Assembly: GCA_902565305.1 (NCBI GenBank)
Contig: CACFEJ010000014.1
Coordinates: forward strand, 1-35,649
Length of the DNA: 35,649 nucleotides
Reading direction: 5' to 3'
Source of the DNA: an uncultured Prochlorococcus sp.
GTDB taxonomy: Bacteria > Cyanobacteriota > Cyanobacteriia > PCC-6307 > Cyanobiaceae
The notes beneath the pieces were generated by a model. The model searched no databases. It was not told where the DNA came from and saw only the letters and a list, made by a program, of their open reading frames with translations. Position 1 is the first letter of the stretch. Every line of letters begins with the position of its first letter. Position numbers and translations under genes: made by a program. Below, piece by piece: positions 1 to 8,566 of the stretch.

Positions 1-14
1 AAGAAAAAATAATT

Positions 15-314
15 ATGGAAAATTACTGGACTTCTAATAAAACCATAAAAGGATTAAGACATTTTGTTTTACTAAATGAGACTAAGGAAAAAGGAAATAT
101 TAGTTTTTTAATGGTTTCTGTCCTTGATTCTGAAATTAACTTAAAAACTACTTATGAAGAATTAATAAATAGTGGAAATTGGCATAAGGGTTGGATCAAT
201 CTTTCAAAGCATCAATCGATTACAGAAGAATACGTTAACTATAAATACATCAATAAAGGAAAGGGTATCGATGAGATATTCATTAATGAAGATTCTTTAT
301 TTAATATTTCTTAA
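15..314 (+). CDS. Tryptophan-rich small protein, TIGR02450/DUF2389-like
   Basis: A 99-residue soluble protein. It opens with a YWTS segment, then an RHFVLL strand, and near residues 50-60 has a paired-tryptophan WHKGW motif. This spacing resembles the short Trp-rich family of cyanobacteria and marine proteobacteria (TIGR02450/DUF2389), which has no known function. The C-terminal 40 residues extend beyond the usual core. The ATG follows an A-rich stretch without a clear Shine-Dalgarno sequence, as is common in this window. There is no signal peptide or membrane helix. The family call rests on motif recall. The ORF itself is convincing because its codon use matches its neighbours. Confidence 0.6.
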   Translation: MENYWTSNKTIKGLRHFVLLNETKEKGNISFLMVSVLDSEINLKTTYEELINSGNWHKGWINLSKHQSITEEYVNYKYINKGKGIDEIFINEDSLFNIS

Positions 315-450
315 TTTGATATAAATCTTTCAAATCTCTTTTCTTTGTAAATACAAGGTTTTTTGTGACTTAATAATTATTTAAAAGTTTTACCCCTTTC
401 AAAAAAATAAAATTAACGTTATCAAGGATTAATAATATTTACTTAATTCA

Positions 451-684
451 ATGTTAGGGGATATGTGGAGCTCATCTGAGTTGACCTCTGAAAAACTGGG
501 AATAACTGAAATTAAACTTTCTTTTTTACGTGAAAATGGAATACTCAAGCCTGGGATTCATTGGAAAAGCTCTCCACTCGGTCAGAAAAAACCTTGGAAA
601 CCCAAAGCGCTATACAATATAAAAATGTGCAAAGAAATAATTAATAAATTTTATTCTGAAGAAAACTATAATATTGCAGCCTAA
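451..684 (+). CDS. Small helix-turn-helix-like protein, function unknown
   Basis: A 77-residue basic protein. Residues 9-40 (SSELTSEKLGITEIKLSFLR, then ENGIL and GIHWK) look like an excisionase or MerR-type winged helix, in which a short helix-turn-helix is followed by a wing. The middle is rich in Lys, Trp and Pro (QKKPWKP), which suits nucleic-acid contact. There is no membrane segment. It stands alone, 136 bases after the preceding gene. A DNA-binding role is inferred from pattern only, and the target is unknown. Confidence 0.5.
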   Translation: MLGDMWSSSELTSEKLGITEIKLSFLRENGILKPGIHWKSSPLGQKKPWKPKALYNIKMCKEIINKFYSEENYNIAA

Positions 685-730
685 AAAATGTTATGTAATC
701 CTGATTAATTTGGTAAAATATATAAGATAT

Positions 731-907
731 TTATTCGATTAGATTCTCATCCTTACACTCAATAAGAGTGTTTTGCAAAGTTGGATATAAGTTGATCATA
801 TTTATATATTGTTTCGATTTTCTGTAAGATTTTGCAGCCTTTTTGTAATGAACTTCAGATTTCATTTCTAGTGAAAATTTTCTAGAAGACTCTTGAGAAG
901 TAGTCAT
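731..907 (-). CDS. Small hypothetical protein, 58 aa
   Basis: A short open frame on the minus strand, starting at ATG 907 and ending in TAA at 731. It encodes 58 residues: a Ser-rich start (MTTSQESSRK), a Lys/Tyr-rich helical middle (HYKKAAKSYRKSKQYI) and an acidic tail (ECKDENLIE). It has no membrane segment or known motif. It fills most of the otherwise empty space between the HTH-like gene and pcb. Codon use looks ordinary for the window, but there is no clear ribosome binding site, so it is only a probable gene. Confidence 0.45.
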   Translation of the reverse strand: MTTSQESSRKFSLEMKSEVHYKKAAKSYRKSKQYINMINLYPTLQNTLIECKDENLIE

Positions 908-1134
908 AATATTAGATGTCTTATCACATATTTAATAATTGTTTGAAAATGAGGCAATAACCAACACGGTGTAATGAAACAAAACATCGTTTAATGTCAG
1001 CAAAATGAAATTTTTTTAACTTATTTGAATTTAAAAATACTGGTTTATTTGATTGAACTTATATCTCTGAGAATAATTTTTCTTCATAAAATCTACCTTC
1101 TTTACTCTTGTCTTGCCCTACGAATAATTTTTGT

Positions 1135-1157
1135 TTAGTAATAGTTAGGATTACTAA
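1135..1157. promoter_or_regulatory. 8-bp inverted repeat upstream of pcb
   Basis: TTAGTAAT and ATTACTAA form a perfect 8-bp inverted repeat around a 7-base loop, centred about 90 bases before the pcb ATG. A nested GTTAG/CTAAC pair overlaps it. A TATAAA element at about 1197-1202 could be the pcb -10 box, which would put the repeat upstream of the promoter as an operator. If transcription starts further upstream, it would be a leader hairpin instead. Otherwise 908-1237 is AT-rich, and I see no gene in it. Confidence 0.35.
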
Positions 1158-1237
1158 CCTTTACAATTTTGTTATGAATTCAACTGTTTGGTGAAATATA
1201 AAGTATTCTCAAAACGTTTAAGCTAATCAATTCCTAA

Positions 1238-2296
1238 ATGCAAACCTATGGAAATCCAGATACTACCTACGGATGGTGGGCTGGTAATTCAGGTGTAGCA
1301 AATCGCTCAGGAAAATTCATTGCTGCTCATGTAGCTCATGCAGGATTAATTGTTTTCTGGGCGGGTGCATTCACCCTTTTTGAACTTTCACGATTTGACC
1401 CAAGCGTCCCAATGGGTCATCAACCTCTAATCGTTCTTCCTCACTTAGCAACTCTTGGAATAGGGTTTGATGCTAATGGAGTTGCGATGGGAGATACTAA
1501 GCCTGTTCTAGCGATAGCAATAGTTCACTTAGTTTCTTCTATGGTTTTAGCAGCCGGAGGACTTTTACACTCTTTACTTCTTCCTGGGAATCTAGAAGAT
1601 TCTGATGTAGCAAGAGCTAGAAAATTCAATATTGAATGGGATAATCCAGACAAATTGACATTTATTCTCGGTCACCATTTAATTATTCTTGGTTTCGCAG
1701 TTATCGCTTTTGTTGAATGGGCAAGGGTTCATGGAATTTATGATCCAGCTATTGGTTCTGTAAGACAAGTTGAGTATGAATTAAATTTGGCCAAAATTTG
1801 GAATCACCAAACAGACTTTTTGACTATTGATAGCCTTGAAGAAGTAATGGGAGGCCATGCTTTTCTTGCTTTCGTTGAGATCACTGGTGGTGCTTGGCAT
1901 ATTGCTACTAAGCAAGTTGGAGAATATACCAAATTTAAAGGTAAAGGACTTCTTTCTGCAGAAGCTGTTCTTTCATGGTCACTTGCAGGAATAGGCTGGA
2001 TGGCTATTATTGCAGCCTTCTGGAGTGCAGCTAACACAACAGTTTATCCAACTGAATTCTTTGGTGAACCACTTGAATTGAAGTTTAGTATTTCCCCTTA
2101 TTGGGTAGATACTGTTGATCTTCCTGATGGTGAGTACACTTCAAGGGCATGGTTAGCTAATGTTCATTACTATTTTGGATTCTTCTTTATTCAAGGTCAT
2201 CTATGGCACGCTTTAAGAGCACTAGGCTTTGATTTCAAGAGAGTTACAAATGCTATCAGTAACATTGATAGTGCAACAGTTACTCTTAAAGATTAA
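1238..2296 (+). CDS. pcbA: Divinyl-chlorophyll a/b-binding antenna protein Pcb
   Basis: A 352-residue integral thylakoid protein of the Pcb/IsiA/CP43 family, which replaces phycobilisomes as the main light-harvesting antenna of Prochlorococcus. The N-terminus ([18 protein letters not shown]) is the classic start of the family. Six hydrophobic helices carry His residues suited to chlorophyll ligation, for example [13 protein letters not shown]-like segments, [16 protein letters not shown] and ANVHYYFG, and the protein ends after [11 protein letters not shown]. It lacks the large lumenal loop of CP43, and its length is typical of Pcb. It has a 330-bp upstream region and its own terminator, so it is probably a single highly expressed transcript. 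Low-light strains carry several pcb copies. Only one is visible here. Confidence 0.97.
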   Translation: MQTYGNPDTTYGWWAGNSGVANRSGKFIAAHVAHAGLIVFWAGAFTLFELSRFDPSVPMGHQPLIVLPHLATLGIGFDANGVAMGDTKPVLAIAIVHLVSSMVLAAGGLLHSLLLPGNLEDSDVARARKFNIEWDNPDKLTFILGHHLIILGFAVIAFVEWARVHGIYDPAIGSVRQVEYELNLAKIWNHQTDFLTIDSLEEVMGGHAFLAFVEITGGAWHIATKQVGEYTKFKGKGLLSAEAVLSWSLAGIGWMAIIAAFWSAANTTVYPTEFFGEPLELKFSISPYWVDTVDLPDGEYTSRAWLANVHYYFGFFFIQGHLWHALRALGFDFKRVTNAISNIDSATVTLKD

Positions 2297-2320
2297 TTTT
2301 CAAATTTTCTTACCAATATC

Positions 2321-2349
2321 AAAAGGCTCCTCTTACCGGAGCCTTTTTT
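2321..2349 (+). terminator. Rho-independent terminator of pcb
   Basis: GGCTCC and GGAGCC pair around a 7-base loop, preceded by AAAA and followed by TTTTTT, 25 bases after the pcb stop codon. It is among the strongest terminators in the window, which suits a highly transcribed antenna gene. Confidence 0.92.
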
Positions 2350-2389
2350 ATTTGAAAAATTTTGTTTATTAATTTAGATTTAGAGTTAT

Positions 2390-3778
2390 ATGTTTTTGAA
2401 ATCATTGAATATTTTTTCGATACAGAATAAAGATATTTTTTCAAATTCTCTATTGATAAGTTTTTTGGGATTGTTAATTATATTTTTTTTGTTGATTTTT
2501 GGAAGGAAATTTAAACTAGCTGTTCAACTCGAGAGATTTGGATTGCCAATAGCAGTCATTTCAGGAATTTTAGGTATATCTATAGGCCCATTTGGTGCGA
2601 TACACCTTTTACCAAAAGAAACAACAAATGTTTGGAGTAATTTTCCTACTCCTCTTTTATCATTAGTCTTCGCAACTTTAATGATGGGAAGACCTATACC
2701 GAATATAAATGGTTTAGTTAAACCGATTTTTAATCAATTTCTATTAGCTCTTTCACTGGGTTTCGGACAATTTTTTGTCGGTGGCCTTGTTGTTAAATAT
2801 TTTCTGCCTCCATCTATGGACGCAAATCCTCTAATGAGTTGTTTAATAGAGGTAGGTTTTGAGGGCGGTCATGGAGCTGCATCAATAATCGGTGAAAGTT
2901 TTAATAAACTAGGTTTCCCAAATGGTTTAGATCTTGGTTTGGCTATGGCAACAATGGGTCTTTTATCCTCTTCAATATTGGGTAGCATATTCATCTTCCT
3001 TGGAAGAACTTTAGGTCTTTCAGATACTGAGGAAATTCTTGAACAAAAAGATACTCTAAAGGGGAAAAATAAGACGGGAATTTTTGCAGATTTAAGAATT
3101 TTTATAATAAATCTTGGATTCTCTGGTTTGGCAATTTCTTTTGGTATTTTGCTACTTAAATTTTTAAGGTATATTTCAAGTTCTTTTGGAGATTTTTCGA
3201 AGGAAATTATTTTTTCACTACCAGTATTCCCTTTTATCCTTATGGGTTCTCTCCTTATAAGATATATTTTAGAGAAAACCAAAAATACAGAATTTATTTC
3301 AAATATTCTGCAAAGGGAGATTGGTATTTTATCCACAGATTTGTTGATTTTTACAGCTATGGCGAGTTTAGATATCGCAGTTGTTTTTGATAATTGGATA
3401 CTTATTTTAGTGTTTACTATTTTCGGTTTATTTTGGAATTTAATCTGCATTGCTTATTTCGCATACTTTATTTTTGATGATTATTGGTTTGAAAAAAGCT
3501 TGATAGAGTTTGGGAATTCTACAGGTGTGGTAGCTTCTGGGTTACTTCTTTTAAGGCTTGCAGATCCTAAAAATATTTCTAAGACTTTACCAATTTTTAC
3601 GTCAAAACAGCTTTTCGCTCAGTTAATTCTTTCTGGGGGACTATTTACAGTTCTTGCACCATTAATGATTTCTAAAATTGGCTTAGATTATTGGACAGAA
3701 ATTTGTGCCCTAATTACATTTGCAATTCTTTTTATTGCATTGATTTTTAATAAAGTAGAGATGAAAAAGTTTCAATAA
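2390..3778 (+). CDS. GltS-type sodium/glutamate symporter-like carrier
   Basis: A 462-residue inner-membrane protein with about ten to twelve hydrophobic segments. The motif GFEGGHGAA near residue 155 matches the re-entrant loop signature of the glutamate:sodium symporter (GltS/ESS) family. A similarly glycine-rich segment, GNSTGVVASGLLLLRLADP, lies in the second half, as expected from the inverted-repeat fold. It probably imports glutamate or a related organic acid with sodium, but substrate cannot be read from sequence. A 36-base gap separates it from the next small gene on the same strand. A long antisense frame inside it is a shadow. Confidence 0.8.
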   Translation: MFLKSLNIFSIQNKDIFSNSLLISFLGLLIIFFLLIFGRKFKLAVQLERFGLPIAVISGILGISIGPFGAIHLLPKETTNVWSNFPTPLLSLVFATLMMGRPIPNINGLVKPIFNQFLLALSLGFGQFFVGGLVVKYFLPPSMDANPLMSCLIEVGFEGGHGAASIIGESFNKLGFPNGLDLGLAMATMGLLSSSILGSIFIFLGRTLGLSDTEEILEQKDTLKGKNKTGIFADLRIFIINLGFSGLAISFGILLLKFLRYISSSFGDFSKEIIFSLPVFPFILMGSLLIRYILEKTKNTEFISNILQREIGILSTDLLIFTAMASLDIAVVFDNWILILVFTIFGLFWNLICIAYFAYFIFDDYWFEKSLIEFGNSTGVVASGLLLLRLADPKNISKTLPIFTSKQLFAQLILSGGLFTVLAPLMISKIGLDYWTEICALITFAILFIALIFNKVEMKKFQ

Positions 3779-3814
3779 GAACCCTAGAATAGTATTAGCC
3801 TAAATTTTATTTTA

Positions 3815-4072
3815 ATGTCATTTACTCCCTACGATATTCCACCTCAAGAAAATAAAGGGAAGTGGTTTAGGAGTCATTTACTCGGAAGGGAAATCGAACT
3901 AGGAGAATTGTATAGTCTTGGATCAAATGATTTAGATTTGCTAATGGCGGAGACTGCAGAAATTAGAAGCGATCTTGATTTTAAAGAAAAAAATATTGGA
4001 AAATTTAGGACTGCAGGATATTTTTTGGAGTTAGCAAGAATAATTGAAAAAAGGAAGTTGTTAGAAAGTTAA
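3815..4072 (+). CDS. Conserved-looking hypothetical protein, 85 aa
   Basis: A soluble, highly charged 85-residue protein. It begins SFTPYDIPPQENKGKWF, followed by RSHLLGREIELGEL and an acidic helix around LLMAETAEIRSDLDF. The C-terminus is a basic helix (ARIIEKRKLLES). There is no signal peptide, membrane helix or metal motif. It follows the GltS-like gene by 36 bases, and its end overlaps the convergent GST gene by 4 bases. I do not recognise the family. Confidence 0.65.
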   Translation: MSFTPYDIPPQENKGKWFRSHLLGREIELGELYSLGSNDLDLLMAETAEIRSDLDFKEKNIGKFRTAGYFLELARIIEKRKLLES

Positions 4073-4728
4073 TTAAAAGGAAAATAATTCTTTCTATAAT
4101 TTGGTTCCCATAATTCGTATTTATACATTAAGGTTTTAAATTCTTTATTTTTCTCAAATGAATCTAACCAGTTTTTTATCGAGGGTTCAAAATAATTTAT
4201 CCTTTTTTGACTTTCACAAGCGATTCTAAATTGTCTTACAAAAGGCCAAACAGACCAATCAGCGATTGTTGGGCTATCTCCAAAAAAATATTTGTTTTCT
4301 GCAAGTAGTTCGTTCCATCTCTTTATAAATTTTATAGCATTTGTGAAATGAAATTCTTCATCACTATCTTTATATCTTGTGGCATATTTAAATCGATCTA
4401 AATGATATTTGAATTCGTTATCGTTTTCATTAATTATTTCAAAAATATCTTCCTTTTTGTTCTCAGGAAAATAAATTAATTTGATTTTTTCCTTTTTCGA
4501 CTCTGAGAGAGCCCACAGGATGATTTCAAGACTTTCTTCAATAACTTCACTATTTTTTTTTATAAGAATTGGAACCGTTTTTGTCTTTGAATTATTTAAA
4601 AAATCTAGAGGTTTATTTTTTAAATCAATTTCTCTTATCTCAACTTTTATTTCGCAAATTAACAGGGCCCATCTTACACGAATAGCATATGGACATCTTC
4701 GAAATGAATATAAAATATCGTTTTTCAT
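4069..4728 (-). CDS. Glutathione S-transferase family protein
   Basis: A 219-residue cytosolic protein. The N-terminal thioredoxin fold begins ILYSFRRCPYAIRVRWAL, with a CPYA motif at residues 12-15, a TKTVPIL cis-proline segment near residue 52 and EESLEIILWAL near residue 65. The all-helical C-terminal GST domain contains YFFGDSPTIADWSVWPFVRQ, the usual N-capping segment. The active-site Cys points to an omega/GrxA-like or dehydroascorbate-type transferase rather than a Ser/Tyr GST. Substrate is unknown. It converges on the 85-aa gene. Confidence 0.85.
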   Translation of the reverse strand: MKNDILYSFRRCPYAIRVRWALLICEIKVEIREIDLKNKPLDFLNNSKTKTVPILIKKNSEVIEESLEIILWALSESKKEKIKLIYFPENKKEDIFEIINENDNEFKYHLDRFKYATRYKDSDEEFHFTNAIKFIKRWNELLAENKYFFGDSPTIADWSVWPFVRQFRIACESQKRINYFEPSIKNWLDSFEKNKEFKTLMYKYELWEPNYRKNYFPFN

Positions 4729-4802
4729 ATTGTAAAAAATTTTAATTTACCTAATTCTTTTAGTATTATCTAAGTAAGAACAGTATTGATTTTACATCGC
4801 AA

Positions 4803-5345
4803 ATGTCGGGATATGTTTACCTTATTAGAGTAGGAGACCTTTATAGGATTGGGAAAACGGATAATCTTGAAAAGAAAATTAAAAAATTAAAGCCAGATGA
4901 ATTATTAACATCAATTATGACTAAGGAGCCAGAAACTCTTGAAGCAAGATTATTAAGAAAATATAAGTCGCAAAGAATTCCTGAAACTGGATATTTAAAG
5001 CTTTCTAAAAGACAAATTAGAGAATGTAAAAAGCAATTTGAATTAAAGGGTAGCTTACCTCACACTTTAGATGCTGAAGTTTCTATAACTCTATTTGCAT
5101 CTTTTTTATTGTTTTCATTAGGTTCTTTTATTTTTAATTATTTAAATTTTGGATTTGCAAGATCTATATCTTATTCTTTCGGAATGGCATCTCTACCAAT
5201 GGTTATATTATTTATTACAGGTAGTTTTGGCGGATACTTTTCTGAAGATTTATCTCTTTTTTCATTGTTAACTAATCGAATAAAAGGTTTATTTATTGCA
5301 ATTGCAATGCTTTCAATGGCTTACTTAATTTTTAATTTAGGTTAA
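4803..5345 (+). CDS. GIY-YIG-like (T5orf172/MUG113) domain fused to membrane helices
   Basis: A 180-residue protein in two parts. Residues 1-75 resemble the T5orf172/MUG113 branch of the GIY-YIG fold: YVYLIRVGDLYRIGKT, then NLEKKIKKL, ETLEARLLRKYKSQR and TGYLKLSKRQI. The Tyr pair, the Gly-Lys strand and the Arg/Glu helix fit the expected order. Residues 90-180 contain about three hydrophobic helices (ITLFASFLLFSLGSFIF, then MASLPMVILFITGSF and IAIAMLSMAYLIF). A nuclease-like domain anchored in a membrane is unusual, and the catalytic residues may not all be present. It overlaps the convergent SDR gene by 4 bases. Confidence 0.6.
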   Translation: MSGYVYLIRVGDLYRIGKTDNLEKKIKKLKPDELLTSIMTKEPETLEARLLRKYKSQRIPETGYLKLSKRQIRECKKQFELKGSLPHTLDAEVSITLFASFLLFSLGSFIFNYLNFGFARSISYSFGMASLPMVILFITGSFGGYFSEDLSLFSLLTNRIKGLFIAIAMLSMAYLIFNLG

Positions 5346-6049
5346 ATTTCATAGTTACAATTTAAGGCGATTTCAAATGGAACTGATTGGGTAGGTAACT
5401 TAAGAATAGTTGAACATATTTCAGCAATATCTTCAGGTTGTGTCATGCTTGATTTGTCTAAAGAAGAGATATTTTGGGCCATTTTTGTATTAACCCAGCT
5501 TGGGCAAATTGCAGAAATCCTTATATTTTTATCCCAGCCTTTATTTTTCATAGTTTGGCATAATCCCATCAAAGCAAACTTTGAAGAAGAATAAGCGGCT
5601 AAATCACCTTTAGATCTTTTACCACTCATTGAAACTAAAACAATAATTCTTCCTCTTCCAGAGGCACATAAATGATCCCAAGAAAGCCTACATAAATGCC
5701 AAATTGCCAAAAAATTGATATTTAATGTATTTAAAATATCCTCTTCATCACCATCTTTGTATAAGAAAGGAACTTTCGATAATACTCCAGAACAATTTAT
5801 TACTGAATCAAATCCTCCAAATTCATTTACGGTATTCTTTATCCAATTTTCGGCTGTAATTTTTTTTAAAGCATCATAGTGGTTGATTATGATTCTCCCT
5901 TCTGGCCATTTTTTTGGATCAATAGCGCTTCCTTTTAATGATTCTAAATCTCTTATGCCAACACTAATTCTATTGCCTTCTTTTAATTCTTTATGTGCAA
6001 TATTAAGTCCAATACCTCTACTGGCTCCACTTATTAATATGGTTCTCAT
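5342..6049 (-). CDS. Short-chain dehydrogenase/reductase (classical SDR)
   Basis: A 235-residue NAD(P)-dependent oxidoreductase. It has the Rossmann motif ILISGASRGIG at residues 4-14, a Ser near residue 140 (LVSMSG) and the catalytic YSSSK with Tyr153 and Lys157. The usual NNAG motif reads NCSG (residues 85-88), a mild variation. Its length is typical of classical SDRs. It lies 7 bases downstream of the lycopene cyclase gene on the same strand, so the two are probably co-transcribed. The substrate is unknown, and a link with carotenoid or lipid metabolism is only a suggestion from position. Confidence 0.82.
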   Translation of the reverse strand: MRTILISGASRGIGLNIAHKELKEGNRISVGIRDLESLKGSAIDPKKWPEGRIIINHYDALKKITAENWIKNTVNEFGGFDSVINCSGVLSKVPFLYKDGDEEDILNTLNINFLAIWHLCRLSWDHLCASGRGRIIVLVSMSGKRSKGDLAAYSSSKFALMGLCQTMKNKGWDKNIRISAICPSWVNTKMAQNISSLDKSSMTQPEDIAEICSTILKLPTQSVPFEIALNCNYEI

Positions 6050-6056
6050 TTTTTAA

Positions 6057-7340
6057 CTATATGTTTGGAAATATTATCCTAAGTAACATTTTAAATTCTC
6101 TTCCATGCATAATCATAAGGCCTTTCTTTACACTCCATGGAGCCTTTATAAACATTACGCACATAGCATATATAATCTCTTTTAAAGAAAGAGTATCAGT
6201 TAGAAACCCATACCATTGATTTTTAGGTAGTTGGAAAAAACTGCCAAAAAATTCTCTCAATAGTTTCTCATCAAACCTCATGAGTTTCTCTAATCCAAAT
6301 TGGTAAAGTGATTTCTTCCTAATTAATTCTTTTGACCATAAAGTTTCCCAACCTTTTCTAGCAATATGATAGGTACTTAGATTTTTGTTTTTAATTGCTT
6401 CTGAGACTGCCTTTGCGACAAGTGGAGCTCTTCTTAAAACATTACCAATTAAATATCCAGATGCAGGATGTACCATAGAAGCAGCACCACCATATCCAAG
6501 TATTTGTTGTTTGAAATCTGGGATTGGCATATTCATAGGAAGAAATAAGCCAAGCTCTTCGTGCTGCATGCTTGTGATTGATATATTTCGATAAGAAAGC
6601 CTCTTCTCTAGTCTCTCTTTTAAATTTTCCATTGTTAGAGGATTTACCAAACCAAGAGATGTCTCTTCAAGAAAATATTTTCCATCGCCCATATCCATGG
6701 CATAAAGAAAAGTTGGCGGTTCTTTTTTTTGCTCATCGTTAAGATGATCATTTCTATAGTCCATTAATACAAACTGCCCTTTCTTAAGTGGAGGTTTACT
6801 AAAATTACCTACTATCCCATAACAAGTTTGGACTGCTAAGGGACCACAGGATTTTAATTTAAGAAAAACAGGATCATACCCTGTTGCATCTACTACTAAT
6901 CTTGCAGAGTAAGTTTTGCCATCTTTTGTAGTTACTGTACTTTTGTATTTTTCAAAATGTATTTTGTTTGCAAAGCCTTGATGCCATTTAATAAAAGACT
7001 TATTGCATTCGTTAAACCAATAATTGTGTAGTTTCTTCTTATCAAATAGTCCATAATCTAGTGAATGTTCCGTGGCTTTATTCTCGTCGTCCTGCTCTTC
7101 TAAAGCGCCATGCCCAAAAAAACTTACAGTATTCTTCCATCTATATTCAAGTAAATCCTGAAGCCCGAGTTGATCAACTTCTTTCCCCCAAATGCCATAT
7201 GTATTTGGCCAAGGTTCATCTGGTCCATTTGGAGAAAGCACTTCAACATCTAATTTTTCCTTCCCTAAAGCTGAGGCAATAGCCATACCTGCAGGCCCTG
7301 CACCCAAAACAAGAATATCTGGCATATTTTCTTTTGACAT
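6057..7340 (-). CDS. crtL: Lycopene cyclase, CrtL family (probably the epsilon-type)
   Basis: A 427-residue FAD-dependent cyclase that closes the ends of lycopene to make carotenes. The N-terminus holds the dinucleotide-binding motif ILVLGAGPAGMAIASALG, followed by the CrtL-type NTYGIWGKEVDQLGL segment near residue 47. FLEETSL appears in the middle, and LGYGGAASMVHPASGYL near residue 285 is the conserved cyclase region. High-light Prochlorococcus carry two CrtL proteins, a beta-cyclase and an enzyme reported to form both epsilon and beta rings. I assign the latter because of the pcb-region gene order, not from diagnostic residues. It heads a likely operon with the SDR. Confidence 0.85.
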   Translation of the reverse strand: MSKENMPDILVLGAGPAGMAIASALGKEKLDVEVLSPNGPDEPWPNTYGIWGKEVDQLGLQDLLEYRWKNTVSFFGHGALEEQDDENKATEHSLDYGLFDKKKLHNYWFNECNKSFIKWHQGFANKIHFEKYKSTVTTKDGKTYSARLVVDATGYDPVFLKLKSCGPLAVQTCYGIVGNFSKPPLKKGQFVLMDYRNDHLNDEQKKEPPTFLYAMDMGDGKYFLEETSLGLVNPLTMENLKERLEKRLSYRNISITSMQHEELGLFLPMNMPIPDFKQQILGYGGAASMVHPASGYLIGNVLRRAPLVAKAVSEAIKNKNLSTYHIARKGWETLWSKELIRKKSLYQFGLEKLMRFDEKLLREFFGSFFQLPKNQWYGFLTDTLSLKEIIYAMCVMFIKAPWSVKKGLMIMHGREFKMLLRIIFPNI

Positions 7341-7564
7341 TAAATATAAATCTTATGATTAAAGAAATTTATGGAACAAATTATTACTTCTGAGCCTAGA
7401 ATTATATTTTTCATCCAATACTTATAATGAGAGTAGAATAATAATAATCAAATTATTCAAATACTAGTGACTAAGTTTTCAGTGTTTTAACAATAATTTA
7501 TAAGATTACAAAATAAAAAAAACTTTATTTATTTTTTTATCATAAAAAAAATATAAGAATTTAA

Positions 7565-8566
7565 ATGATTAAAAATAAAAATATTTTAATTACTGGAGGT
7601 AATTCTGGAATAGGGTTTTTTGCCATTATTAATTTGCTGAAGACGAAAAATATTTTATATGTTGTATTAAAAAATGAATTTAGAAAGAATGAATTTCTCA
7701 GAAAAATCGAGAAACATTTTGATAAAAATTACCTCAGTAAATTTTTAAATATTATTGAAAATTGTGATCTTTCAGATCTAGAGAATATTAAAAAAATTAA
7801 AGATTACTTTATTAGTAACAAGATTTTTTTAGATGTTCTTGTTTTAAATGCAGGATTGCAATACACAGGCTCTTTTTACCCTAAAGTATCAAAACAAGGC
7901 ATAGAACTAACTTTTGCAGTAAATCATCTTGCACATTTTTACTTGGTAAATGTCCTAAAAGATTTTATTAGAGATAAAGAAGAATCTAGAATCATTATTA
8001 CATCATCAGATGTACACGACCCCAAAAGTTCAGGTGGCAATATAGGAAAGAAAGCGGGACTTAATAACCTCGTTAATTTAAGAAAAAAAGTAACTGGGCA
8101 ATTTTTAAATTTTAATGCTGATGAAGCTTATAAAAATAGTAAGTTATGTAATATTTTGTTTGCTAAAGAACTTGAAAAAAAATTAAAAATTTCCTCTAGT
8201 AAAATTTCTGTAATTTCTTGGGCTCCTGGTCTAGTAATACCAAATGATGATCTTGGTTTTTTTAGATACAGTAAGCGTTTTAATCTCTTTGGATATTTAA
8301 TTTTTTCTAAAGCTGCAAAAAATATTTTAGGAATTTCTGAAAGTATCGAAAATGCTGGTAGGATACTTTCTGAAATTGTTTTTGATTCAAATTTAAATAA
8401 TATTGGATACGTTCATTTAAGTAATAAACTTATATCTTTTAAAAAACATAAATTAGTTGAAAGTAAGGTAAGTGATGAGGCAAATAATTCTGAGTTGGCT
8501 TCAAAACTCTGGATTTTAAGTGAAGAGATTTGTAGATCATTTGGCTTTGTTACTTTCAATATTTAA
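7565..8566 (+). CDS. Protochlorophyllide oxidoreductase-like SDR paralogue
   Basis: A 333-residue SDR with the architecture of light-dependent protochlorophyllide reductase (POR). It has ILITGGNSGIG (8-17), LNAG (94-97), YKNSKLCN with Tyr189 and Lys193 (the same numbers as in well-studied cyanobacterial POR), a SISENAG-like region near residue 258, and a C-terminal SDE..ASKLWILSEE segment as in POR. The segment that reads HPGC in true POR is APGL here (220-223), so the pigment-site Cys is lost. The fold and NADPH site look intact, but the substrate may be another porphyrin or lipid. It overlaps the convergent mscS gene by 30 bases. Confidence 0.7.
   Translation: MIKNKNILITGGNSGIGFFAIINLLKTKNILYVVLKNEFRKNEFLRKIEKHFDKNYLSKFLNIIENCDLSDLENIKKIKDYFISNKIFLDVLVLNAGLQYTGSFYPKVSKQGIELTFAVNHLAHFYLVNVLKDFIRDKEESRIIITSSDVHDPKSSGGNIGKKAGLNNLVNLRKKVTGQFLNFNADEAYKNSKLCNILFAKELEKKLKISSSKISVISWAPGLVIPNDDLGFFRYSKRFNLFGYLIFSKAAKNILGISESIENAGRILSEIVFDSNLNNIGYVHLSNKLISFKKHKLVESKVSDEANNSELASKLWILSEEICRSFGFVTFNI

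Noticed and set aside
2869-3450. 193-aa antisense frame inside the GltS-like gene
   Set aside because: Its sequence is low in recognisable motifs and it is fully covered by a gene with a strong family signature. It is a codon-bias shadow.
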